A DNA stretch of 64,000 nt from Augochlora pura (taxonomy: Eukaryota; Arthropoda; Insecta; Hymenoptera; Halictidae): positions 18,279,714-18,343,713 of the forward strand of contig NC_135777.1 of the NCBI RefSeq assembly GCF_028453695.1. Reading direction: 5' to 3'. Positions 14,189 through 25,700 of this stretch are shown in pieces. Below the pieces are notes generated by a model, which was given only the letters and a program-made list of their open reading frames with translations, was not told the origin of the DNA and searched no databases. The translations under genes and the position numbers were made by a program. How positions within the stretch are numbered: position 1 is the first letter of the stretch; every line of letters starts with the position of its first letter.

Positions 14189-14290
14189 CCAATGGCGTTT
14201 CGCCCCCGTGGTGAGGGTGGGTTGCCATGGTAACCCCTCGCCATACACGTACGTGCACGTAAAGGCACGTACACATGTACGCGTGATGCT
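14189..14290 (+). promoter_or_regulatory. Promoter-like module: CCAAT, RFX X-box, ACGTG hairpin
   Basis: CCAAT at 14189-14193 is followed by a C-run, then GTTGCCATGGTAAC at 14221-14234, a near-perfect palindrome matching the RFX X-box (GTTGCCATGGCAAC with one difference). Next is an 8-bp inverted repeat GTACGTGC/GCACGTAC at 14249-14256 and 14265-14272, rich in ACGTG cores (bHLH-PAS/HIF-type). A CAGG tetranucleotide array begins at 14324. In animals X-boxes mark promoters of ciliary genes driven by RFX factors. No ciliary gene is recognised here. Confidence 0.5.
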
Positions 14291-15660
14291 CACTCTCGGG
14301 GTTCGCCAGGCCGAGGGAAGCAAGCAGGCAGGCAGGCAGGCAGGCAGGCTGGCGAGCAGGGTGGCAGGGAGGATCGGAGGGTCGGGGAGGGTTGGCCGGG
14401 GGTGGTTGGCGGTGAAGGTAAGGCTGACTGGAGCGGGGAACAGAGGGAGACCGGGATACCTCTTCCACCCTTGGACAAGCCCAATCGATCGAGGTGTGCT
14501 TCGGCCGGACGAAACTCACCCTCTGTCAGCCCGCCCTCCGATCTACCAAGCCTCGTACCACCGTTACCATCGGCACCACCGCCACCATCGCCACCACCAT
14601 CTATGCTCCAAAGCAGCGGTGCCTGTTATTTGAATGGTAGGAGGAGGAGGCAGGAGGAGGAGGAGGAGGGAGGGGAAGAGAGAGAGAGAGAGACAAGGGG
14701 GACTCGAGGGGTGGCGGACTGGCGACGGTGGTCGGGGGTTGAATGTGACAGAGTGCCACCCCCGAGGGCCTCTCCCGTAGAAAGTGCGGCGAGAGGGTCT
14801 TCTCCGTCTCCTCGCATCCTTCTCCATACCTCTGTCCGTCTCTCCTCCTCGCCGGCACATTCTCTGTTTCTTCCCTTCCACCCCCGGCCTCTCTGTTCCA
14901 CCCGCGATCCCCACACCTGCTGCCGCTGCCTCCTGCTCGGCTGTAGGGTGGCTCGCAGGGGTTGTGGAGGCCCGGCGGGGGTGGCGTGGACAGAAATCAA
15001 TATAAGACGGGCCTCCACGTATTCCTGCCGTCTCCCTCGCACCACCGACCGCCTCCCTATGTTTGTCTCTACGCGTACCGTCCTCCTCTCGCGTCCCTCC
15101 TCGAGCTCGCGCTCCTCTTCCATCCGTAGTCGTGGTCCTCGGCTGTCTCCTGCTCCGTCTCGCTCTATCTGGGTTCCACCGGTCTCCTCCACAACCTCCT
15201 CCTCCTCCTCCTCCACCTCCTCCTTGTCGCCCTCCCTCACCCTCCCCCCTCTCTCCACCGCCGGCTTCCATCCCTCATCCTCTCCCCCACACCACGTTCC
15301 CTCGAGGGTGGACTAACTAACACACACGCGCGCGCACGTGCAAACACGTCGCAGCGCCCGCGCGCCTCGGCAAACCAAGCATTTCTGTACAGGGTGTGTT
15401 TCCACATGTAACGGGTGGCCGAGGAATACCGGACGCGCTCGGCACCGGTCGGTTACCCTTCTTCGCGAATCGGCGACCCGGGGAAGACCCATGTTTTTGA
15501 GTTACGACACGCCAGGAATTTCCGCGCTGTCCGGTTCCGACGAAGTTCCCCGAGTAACTGGAACACGCGAAAGTGTACTGTCCCACGTAACCCCCGTCGA
15601 ACGAATCCACGGCGAAGTTCCGCCACGGCGGGATAAGAAGTTCCCGCGCCGATGAAACTC
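14291..15660. other. CpG-rich island with GAG, CCT and CAGG arrays
   Basis: CAGG array 14324-14348, purine (GAG) tract 14640-14700, CCT array about 15195-15225. The 304-codon + frame and the 235- and 210-codon - frames here all overlap and consist of Ser/Pro/Arg/Gly repeats, so I treat them as composition artefacts. Confidence 0.6.
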
Positions 15661-18600
15661 TCTCCATAAATTCAGTAAAGAAAAAGGAGGAGAACGCGGG
15701 GCACCGCGGAGAGGAAGGAAACTAAAAGGTCCACGTGGCTCGCGGGCAAAGGAGAAAGCGAGCCGAAAAATCTGAATTACAAATGCCGCCGTCTCACTTC
15801 CGCTCCTCAATTAACTTTCGCTTTCCGCGTGCCGAGGTGCTGTGCTGCACCAACCCCTCCCCCCTCCCCTTCGCGCCGACACTCGGAAAATGGACGGCTA
15901 TTGAATTACGGATGTATATACAACGCGTATAGATCGCGGCCAGAACAAATACGTCGCCGCGGCTCGACGTATCGGAATACAATATGAGACAGCCGGGACT
16001 TTGTCGGCTGGCGACAGCGCCGCGAAGAACTTTGATTAATTCTGAAGAACTCGGTTCGCTGGGTACCAGATTACGGAAGTCGCCGGAGTGCGGATCTTCG
16101 CGCAGCTCGCCATTCTTCGGCACTAATTGTTCCGTCCCGGCTAATTGATACAGCGATAATCGGTCCGATGGAAAGACGAGCGATCGATTTCGTAAATTGC
16201 TCCGACTCGCGTGCTGCTTTGGCACACTATTTTGCGGAACAATCGGATATGTTGGACAACGTTTAAGTTTACAGTTCGAAATTATATACTGAAAAAGATT
16301 GCAGGAAATTTTTAATGAACTTTTGAAAATATAATAAATAAATAGGGTCTATCACAACTGATTAACGAGAAAACTATCAGGCTCTAAAATTGAAAAAGAC
16401 GTAATTATATCTATTTTTACTTCTCGCTGTTTTTATCGTAATATATGCATAAACGAAGAAATACGTTAAATAATTTTCTATAAAAGTGTCTCCACAAGTT
16501 CGACAATTTTAATAGAAAAAATATAGTATGTTGGAGAAAAGAATTAATGAGGAATGTGTCAAATTGACGCGCAAGGTGAACGACATTGAATTCTCCAAAG
16601 TTCAATCAAATCAAATACAGTTCTTTCGTAAATAATTGTAATTAGAATTAAAGATTCCGTTCTTCTAAAATTTGTCTCTAAATCACAACTCGTAAAGAAG
16701 TATCAACAGTTGAAATACACGAATATTCTATTTAAGAGACATTCGTGTTTTAAGGTCCATAAAAGTATTCATACCCGCTTAAGCGTAACAACGAATTACG
16801 CCTAACCCACACCTAAGTCTCATCCCTACACCGTACACACATACACAGAAGAATTAATATCCAGACTCGAACGTATCCCTGCGATTTATTATCGGCGTGG
16901 AAACGTTTCCGTCATCCCCGACGGATTCTGCGAGCCGTCCGAGCGAGGGCAGGCAAACTGCCGAAGACGATACTTCGTGGACACCCGTTTCGTCGCGGTA
17001 TATAGGATCGATAGAAGGACAGCAAACGTGTGGGGAGAGTGGAGTTCGTATCCTGCGGATAAGGGAACGGCATCCATAAATTACGACGCAACTCTGCAGG
17101 GTAAAAGTCCTGTACAAGAGACCTCCTATGTACGGCTGAGGTCTCCTACCCCCATCCCCCAACCCCCCCACCCAACCCCCCACCCACCGCGTCCCCGTTC
17201 ACCGTGCTTCGTTTCCTTCCTTCGACCCCCTCCGAAGAAAGCCCCGAGAGGGCTACGGGTAGGCGTGCTGTGGAACTATAAATTTTATCGTTAAGTTGTT
17301 TAGAATCGCGGCCCGTGAACCATTCGACTATCTACCCCCCGCGCCCGCCCTCCGCCAACGCTCCTCGTCCTCCGACCCCGTCCTCCTTCGCCACGCCGAA
17401 TGGGTGCCGAAGGAAGAGAGGGGGGAGGGCGGCTTGATTCCGAGGACTCACTTTCTACCAATTTCTCGCCGGCCTTCTCCCTTTCCCATTGCCGGATACA
17501 GGGCGCGCAACTGGAACGACAGGGAAATCGTATCTGACCCGCGAACGCCATTCCATCGGCGGCGCTAGATAGTTCTCTCGGAGACTCGAATTCTTTCGTC
17601 GATTCCGACTGGCTTTCTTGCGAGACACGAGCGACGGGACAATGAACCCCGTGGACACCTTATTGGGGACCCTGAGCGAGGGAATGCAAATCCAGAAACC
17701 CCGCTCTGCGTCACTAAATTTTGTAGCCCGACCGTGAAGTTCGTGATTCCTGTGGTCATTGATGGATGAACTTGTTAATATGTTATTTGCTGACTCGAAA
17801 AACGGGTCTTTCTGATGAGAATGTAACTGCTTAGAATCATTTATGACTCTATTTATTAATTAATTAATACTGTTAGAAACTCGGATTCAGTTATACTCAG
17901 AATATAAATATATTTGATTATCTAGTTTTTAATCATCGATTTCACATGTTTCATAAAGATTTACGATAAACGAACGTGTCCAGAGCGATTGTCTTGAGAA
18001 ACATTATTTATGTAATTTGTAGTGTGATGCTATGGTCGATGAATATATTTGAAGAAATTCGTATTCGTATTTGTAATGAAAATTTTCCATGCAATTACGT
18101 GACGAGCTACGGAATTCTTATCATCGATGTGAGAAGTATAATTTTGTTCCTGATCTCGCACATCACCTGACATTATACCTGACATTTTTAAAGGTAACGC
18201 CGGGGAAACGAAAAATGCAATTTCCATGAAATACGACGGAAAATCCACAGTATCAAATCCTAATCTTTACTACCCCCTCTTCATATCGAGTGCAATCCTT
18301 ATTTTCTTAATCTAGCGGAAACTCCGACGCATACTGCAAGTTCCACTGCACCAATTCCGAATCGAAACTAATTCTCCATTTCCTTACCTCGGAGCAAAGT
18401 TATAAGAATACAAGATTCATAAAAACAATTAAATCACTCCAAGTCTTTTTCTACAATGTATTAATAGCTTTACTAATCTCTGATTATAATATTGTAATTA
18501 ATCTATTGAACGCTCTGCCTTCCATATCTCAAATCATTCTCAAACAAACGAAGAATTGAAATTTTTCGAAGACAGGTCCAATTTGTGTCCAATTTTTACC

Positions 18601-18940
18601 ATCGATTCAGTTGAATATATTTCAGATTTAAAAGAATCTATAACGTTAATTTTGAATTATAAAACCTCTTTTTCCTTAAAAAATTGATTTAAAACAAACC
18701 AATTGAAAATATCGTACAGTTCTTATTCCTTTGTGTAAAGAAGGGGTTGTATTATCACAGATTTTGTTCAGCAACAAACTTCTATATTGGGTTGTTGATA
18801 ATTTTCTAGAAAAATTTATGAACTGAGAAACGATTTTAATAAAAGCTGGTACAAAATTTTCCTGAAATTATGTTATTCTTACAGATAGCAACTAATTTTC
18901 ACACGACATTTAATTACTAATTTTCTATACCGGAAATACA
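15661..18940. other. Mixed spacer, no gene seen
   Basis: GC-richer at 15.7-16.2 and 16.9-17.7 kb, AT-rich elsewhere. GGCGGCGCTAG near 17560 is a weak CTCF-like core. No supported gene. Confidence 0.5.
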
Positions 18941-20000
18941 TATCAGGCAATCAGTGATAGTGGTTCAATGATCGTAGAAAAAAAATCCTTCGACTCAGCC
19001 GCGCACTGTGTATCGGTCCGCGGCGCGTCGCCATGGGGGATGATCCCCGTTCCGCGACGGCCACACCGGTGGCGGGTTTCCTCGAACTTATCAATTTCCG
19101 TTCGAGATGGCTCGCGAGAGCCCACCGCGGAGCGAATAAAAACGCTCCACGTGACGGGCCCCGGACAGAAAGAAACAAAGAAGCTTCCGTCGTCATCCTC
19201 GTCCTCGAGGGTGGCACGTAAACCCGTAGGGGGGGGGAGGGGGTCGGTGGGGTGGCGGTACAGGATGAGGAGGTGGAGGATAGAGTGGAAGGGGGTTGGG
19301 TCAGGGAGAAGGGTGCGGGGTTGGACGAAAACGTGGGTGGTGGCGATACCCGTCGAAGGGGAGCGAAACCTGGAATGGGGGCGGCTAGAGGGTTTCGCGG
19401 GTGGAAAGGGGGGGGGGGGGTCGACGAGGCGGGGGCCGGCAAAGGGGGGAGCTGGATGGATTCGATTCCTCGAAAAACTGTACGTTTTTCTCGCCGATAG
19501 AATGGCCGGGACGTCACCTGAATACATTATGTGTTTTCCACCCCTGGGGCTAGGATATTGAAATTTTTAATATCGAGGGGTGGCGCGGCGGGCCGAGCGG
19601 GAGGAGGGAGGGGGAGGGGGGGGTTGGCCGGGTGGCGGACGAGGGCGGATGGATGGAGAGCAGTCGAACGTCTATGGCTTCACGAGGCATCCCTCATGTA
19701 GCCACCCTCCCACGGCGATCCCTTATTTTGCTGTCGATATAGCCCCGGCGTTCGATGTACGCGCACATATATTTACAGCCACCACCGCCGCCCCCCCCTC
19801 TCCCCCGCCTCCCGCCTCCCGCCTCCCCTCGTCTCCCCGCCTGTACAATGTATGTAGGAAATAGAAGCGCGGCCGTATATGCACGCCCGCGGAAACTCCC
19901 GCGGAGGTTGTTACATTATCGTTAACCGTTACTTCTTCCGCAGACTTCCGTCCCGTGATCGATAATACGCGTTTCTAATTATGGGAGATACTCTCTCTCT
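18941..20000. other. CpG-rich island with G-runs
   Basis: Thirteen-G run at 19408-19420, several GGGTGGC words (19210, 19250, 19577, 19628) and one GCCACCC (19697). Three long frames overlap on both strands without recognisable content. Confidence 0.55.
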
Positions 20001-23000
20001 CTCTCCGCTGGCGCGGACCACGGGTAAATTGATACTTGAACGCCGTGGCGGGCGTCTTTTTTGGCTGGCACGGTTGGCCTGACGGCTCGCGGAATCCACG
20101 AGGATCAAGTTCGGAATTAAGATAATAAGCGAGTACTTTCTGTATCGGCGCGCACCTAAACGCGGCGTACACAGTCATCGTGATCGGCGACCAATTTACA
20201 AATTGGCGTCTGCGAAGAGTTCGCGTCCAATTTCCACAGATCGTTATATGGTTGCTTCTTTCGCTAAGGTTTCGGTCTGCAAATGATTACTTGCCAAGCC
20301 GGTCGAGCCGAGTTCATTATAAGCGAACTCTTCGTTTGCGATAACGTTCCTTAATAAATTCGACGCAACGTCGAATGTCGTTTCATTTCGAAAATCTCCT
20401 CCTAATTTGTGCGAAACGAAGCTAAGTCATCCACGCGAAGCGTCTATAGTTAAATGGAAAGAATTCCATGGTTGTCCCTTTTGCGGTTTGTTCGATGATC
20501 TTACAAAGCAACATCTTGAACCTTTTTAGCAAGAATAAATGAAGAATGGATGAACTGTATTCATAGCATGGATTGCGCGCTTAGGATAACAGAATTAATA
20601 GTATTCCGAGCAGCAGGATATATCCTGTATCATCGGGAACAGAAAATTAGTACGCGAATCCGATTGCTGCATGGTACTAAAACACGCTGGGATTTAAGAT
20701 TCCGTTTCCGGTCCCAGCGGTTAAAGATTCGGCATAATTGACATTTGACTGATTCGAACTGTAATGGACGTTCAGAATAGACGAGCCACGAACTGACGCG
20801 AAAATATTCGCACATAACTAATTGGCTTTCAGTGTTATGTATGAACCCAGCCGAGTTACGGCAACGGTTCCCTTCCTGAAATACGGTCTTTTATTAGATG
20901 TTTTATATGCATTATTCACTTTGTTTCGATTTTACTGTCTTCCATTTAAATAGTCACATCCAAAAGCGCGACTATTAGAGCTTAGCGTTTCCTGAATATT
21001 ATAATTGCAACGAAAATCTAGATAAATAAAATTTACCGTTCTCGTTTTTGTAAATAATAGCTCGAGAATTCGCACGAGCATTCGTAGTTCGTTTATTGCG
21101 CAGTTTTCTTTTTTGGTAATATTATTTACGATTTGATCGAAGGGAGGGAGAAGCAATAAAAAGGCGTCGGAAGGTACATGGAATCAATACGAAGGGCAGC
21201 TCGCCATGTTCGATGACATGAAGACACGAAAACGACTCGGGAAGACTGTGCGCGATTCGGATGGAGAGGGATGCCCTTCTCTTCAATAAGGGCATCCACT
21301 TTTATTCGTCTCGGAGTTCCATTACAAGTCTGCAAGGTACCGTGCATACTTGCAGTGAGATTACATCGGCCCTTTGTTGAACCGGATCCGCCATTTAATT
21401 CAATTTTCCTGTTCCGATTCTGCACATGCCCGGGCGTTTGTAGTGTTCCCGGTAGTCCGGGAGAGAATATTAAAGCATCCGCTCGCGTCGCTGGAGCCCG
21501 GAGAAAGTAGCAATCGAAGTAGAAATAATGTCCTGTTTGCCAAAGGATTAGCGTCTGGATCAAACGCTTTATGGAGCGATACGAACGCTCCAAAATTGTG
21601 CCGGCGACTGCAAATACCATTTCGCTTTTGTGCGTTCTTACGTCAACAGTGATCGACTGATCCTGCTAATCAACAAATCTACAAAATTAAATTCTCACAA
21701 TGATTTTCAACAATTCTATCGGAAACAAGAAAAAGATTTCTTACTGCCGTGACAAAATTAAACTGAAAGTGAATTATATGGTTAAAAAATTCTGAAATTG
21801 ATGCATTAGGTACAGACAATAAAAAATCATCTGCAAAGTATTGGAACCAAATAAATATTTTTTTCTTCCTTTAATGATTTTATTAGGTTTCTGACTGCTC
21901 CATATTTCGCTTATCCTAAGTATAACTAGTGAAATAAAACACTGTTGAATGGAAAGATTTGTCAAATATTTTTCGCTAGGGTTTATAATACCGAGAAAAG
22001 ACGTTAATGAATTTAACCATAATGTATTGGAAACAACGAATTCAGATTGCGGCACGAGCTGCAGTAAATTTTGCGCGACTAGCCGCGGTCAAAGTCGCAT
22101 TCTCGGTGAAGAATTTCTGGTTTCGGCGGGAGCATAATGCGTGGGCAAGAAAAAAATCGCTGAAGTATGTACGCGGCGCGTACATATGTACGTCGACGCC
22201 ATTGTACAAGCACGTTCGGAATTTTCTGCTGCGGTTTTATGCCTCGTCGACGCAAGTGGATACGAAACGTACTTTCCACTCGCGGCGTATAAAATCGATT
22301 ACTTTATAAGATACGCGAAACCGTGAAAATACGTGCAACCGTTTCCGCATAATATTTTTACGGTTTCCGGGTTAAAATATGCTGGACGCCGGGGAGAGAC
22401 CGCGCGAATGTTAAACGATTTACAGCGGCGTATAAATTTCGACGCCGGTATCGATCCAAAAAATGCGAGGAGATAACCGAGCAATTCGATAAGTGGCTGT
22501 TCGAGCGCAATTTTAATAAATTCCTTGCCCCGCATTTGCGAACATTGACAATTTCTAGAAACGATTATTCTGAAAATCCATTTCTCGGGAAGTGCAATAG
22601 TTTCAGTTATTTAAGCTTATAAATATAGTATAGTCTGCTTACGTGTCTCTACTACTTTCTGGATTTGCTCGCTCGAACCAAGCTGTATTTCATCTATCAT
22701 TCGAATCTACTATATCTCAATTAATTTATTTTGCACGACTAATAATCGCGTAATTAGGGACGAGGAAAGGAACGGCCATTTTTCATAAATTCACGTTATA
22801 TGTCATAAGCAAACCTTGCAACCATAACAAAACCGATATTCAATTTCGACCATACTCCATTCTCGTACATTAGACCGTCTCGTTTCTCCCGTCTTCGATA
22901 ATCCTGAAAGATCCCCGTCCCCGTAAAACGAATTTCCCGTGCTCTATTTCCACTTGTCCATCGCCAGACCATCCTCAAAGAACTACAAATCGACAAAGTG

Positions 23001-23740
23001 AGCACGGTTCAAAGAAACTGCTGCAAGTATTTCGAAAAATAGGAGTCCGAGTCATCGGATTGATTCGCATTATCAAACCAAATTGTTTGTCACACGTTCC
23101 AGGATCTAGAGTCAAATTTTACTCGCTAGGATGAATAATAACTAAACTGTGAATGTTTATCCATTTATGGCACAAGCTGATTTTTAAGATAGAAGATAAT
23201 AACATTATTACTTCTTTTTTGTATCAAGTAATTTTTCTAGGTGACAAAGAATATTTTTCTTCTAGTCGGATTTTTATAAAATTACTTATAAAGATAAGAA
23301 CTCGCATAGAAGTGTTGGAATAATAATTTCAATACTTTGAGTATGGGTTAATGTGATGTAGAAGTAACACAAAGACTAAAATTCAGTAGAAAAATTCTAT
23401 CATATATTGCAGAAGTAAAAAAAGAATAATGCAAGAGAAACAAAAATGATTTACAAAAACTGCAGAATATAATTTCGAAATAGTTGCTGTCCGAGTGACC
23501 CGACAAAGAAAAATCGCAGATCCGAGCATCTAACATTCCGAAAAACCGCGTCGACAACCGTCAGAGAGGGAAAGAAGAATTTTCGTAAAAAAGAAGCCGG
23601 GGGAACCTCGGAAACAGAGGCGTTGTATCTCGCAACAATGGCAAAAGGAGCGATTGTTTCACGGCGCGTTTCCCGTCTCTAAAACCAACAGACCTTCGCG
23701 ACGGAGCAAATAATTCACGGAGCATAATCGGACGATATTT
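20001..23740. other. Mixed spacer, no gene seen
   Basis: Holds the 21-bp palindrome at 22166-22186. The 164-codon minus frame at 21126-21620 has no recognisable domain, and I do not call it. Confidence 0.5.
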
Positions 23741-23785
23741 CATCCCGCGTGCCTGGATCTCGGGGGTCGGGCTCGGGCTCGGGCC

Positions 23786-23885
23786 GACGTCACCCCTTCC
23801 AATAATTTTCGCCTTGGCCGAGGACGAAACGAATTTACTTTTAATTGGCGGACGCGTGACCGTGGCCCGCGTGGAATATGGCGGC
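23786..23885 (+). promoter_or_regulatory. CRE-like and YY1/Pho sites in a CpG-rich island
   Basis: GACGTCA at 23786-23792 (CREB/ATF half-site) follows three tandem GGGCTC units. AATATGGCGGC at 23875-23885 is an exact YY1/Pho match. About 290 bp downstream, ATG at 24168 reads MADLKCGSK up to a donor AAG|GTACGT at 24195. This is a possible first coding exon with no recognised continuation. Confidence 0.35.
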
Positions 23886-25700
23886 CGATGATGTACGGGG
23901 GTCAGGCCATGTTTCCGCCTGTTTTGACCGCCGAAGGGGGTTGGGGCTGGGCAGCACGCCCCGGGTCAACGGATGACCCGTCCGAGGGCACCCGGTCGTG
24001 GCCCCAACCTTCGAATAGGGTGACCATAGCACGCGCCCATCCCTCCGCTGACCATCGCGGTCCTAAAGGGCTCCGAAGGTCGCGGCCCGCACACGCACAC
24101 CGGTCCGAGGAGTCCAAATTAACGGAGTGTCCACTCGGGCCAGGTAGCTAGGATCGTGCCCGAGGACATGGCCGATCTGAAATGCGGGTCGAAGGTACGT
24201 TTCAACGATCTTGTCGTCCCGGTTGAGCGGCATTGTCGACGCAGAGACAGAGAGAACCGTGCCATCACCTGCACGTCCTGGCTCTCGCGAAACTGGATCC
24301 AGGCGGGGGACCGTTGATCCAGCCCTAGATCCTTGTCTCTTGACCGGTGCAGCCTTCCGGTAGCCGTTTTGACCTACTTCCCCGCTCTGCCTTCCTCCGG
24401 AACGTTAGTGTACGATTTTAGTCCGTTGTCGGCTTCATTTTTTGGAGATCTAGGCCAGCTCCTTTATTGTCTGATCTTGCCATTGTGTGTAAACTTTTTA
24501 AGATACGGGCCTTATACATGATAAGTTATAAAGTATATTCGAATGATCTTAATAAATATACAATGGAGTAATTATTTGCTTGATGCTCAGAGGACTAGAT
24601 ACCTGAGAATACCGGCAACATGGCGGCATTCATCCTCGACTTTGCTCTGTTCATATAACCAAGTTTCTATTTCATTAACATTTTCCTTCCGCGTGACGAG
24701 TTTCGCTACCCACCTCTACCCACAATTAATAAATATTTCATCCGAACGATACAGACAATTATAAATCTATACAAAGCCAGCAACGTTTATCGATACAACT
24801 GCTTTCCCGCAAAGGTTCGCAGTCTGCGAACGTTCCATGACACGCTCATCGTCGATCCATTATCCGCTCGCCCGCCAATCAAACGGCTAACAAGCGCAGC
24901 CCCGAAACCAATAACCTAAATACCCGGGGCTCGGCTCGTCACGGATACATACTGGCAGCGCCGATCGTCGGGAACGAGCCTAATTGCACCATGGCGCGCG
25001 AACCCCTCCGTTCGTTCAACCCGCTACGTAGCATCCGCGAGATAAAGGGCCCCCCGAAAAGAACCGACTGTTCCACCTCCCCGAAGAACGTCTGCCGGAT
25101 TCTTGGCGGTAACTGTACGCCGCCGTCAGTTACGTCATGTCCGTCAAGTAACTGCTGGTTGGTGGCAGCGTTAACCCGGCCTGCGCCGGTTGCGCCGTAG
25201 CTCGTGTGTGGACTGCGAGTTTACGGTCGACGACGGGCACGAAGACGGCGAGGTCCCGTCGACGACGACGACGACGACGACGACGCGACGGCGAAACTTT
25301 GGACCAGAGACAGCCTCCGGATGCTCCGGTCCCCGGTTCCCGTACGCGGTTCCTGCCCCGTCTCGCCGCGGCTGCACGCCTGGAAAGTTTTGCCTCTGTA
25401 CCGCCGCCCTTCCCTGGCCTTCCTCCGCCGACCTCTGCCGCCCCCGCAGCCCTCTTAGCCCCGGGGATTTTGGTTAGAATATTGAATCTCGCAGAGTGGA
25501 GGCGCTGTAACGAGCACACCGCCGACCCCGGCGTACGTACGTCGACGTATATACCGGCGACGACGACGCTCCTCGCCCCAGGATGCCGCTCGCGAGCCGA
25601 ATAATCTCCTTCCGAGAAGACCCCAGGTGAAAAGGGTTGCGGAGGCGAAAGGGCAGGCCGAGGTCCGGCGGCTGGGGAACCTGCTAACGCGGTTACCTTT
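23886..25700. other. CpG-rich region with (GAC)n array
   Basis: (GAC)8 at about 25261-25285 and the YY1/Pho site at 24617. Frames through the array give poly-Asp, poly-Thr or poly-Arg and are not genes. Confidence 0.55.
24617..24627 (+). promoter_or_regulatory. YY1/Pho site AACATGGCGGC
   Basis: Exact match to AANATGGCGGC in otherwise ordinary sequence. The ATG gives only a 12-codon frame, so the match is unlikely to be a translation start. Confidence 0.4.

Noticed and set aside
14402..15316. 304-codon + frame and overlapping 235- and 210-codon minus frames
   Set aside because: Ser/Pro/Arg/Gly low-complexity read-through of CCT and GAG arrays; open on both strands at once, no domain, no promoter-start logic.
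15384..15400. TACAGGGTGTGTTTCC as a transposon end
   Set aside because: Resembles a common insect repeat start but has no partner or target duplication.
18780..18805. TATTGGGTTGTTGATAA as a mariner terminal repeat
   Set aside because: Only the first few bases resemble mellifera-type mariner ends; no partner end and no transposase.
18943..19561. Three frames near 190 codons on both strands
   Set aside because: Mutually overlapping in a G-run-rich island with no recognisable domain.
21126..21620. 164-codon minus frame
   Set aside because: Moderate length, no domain, no splice or promoter context; not enough to call.
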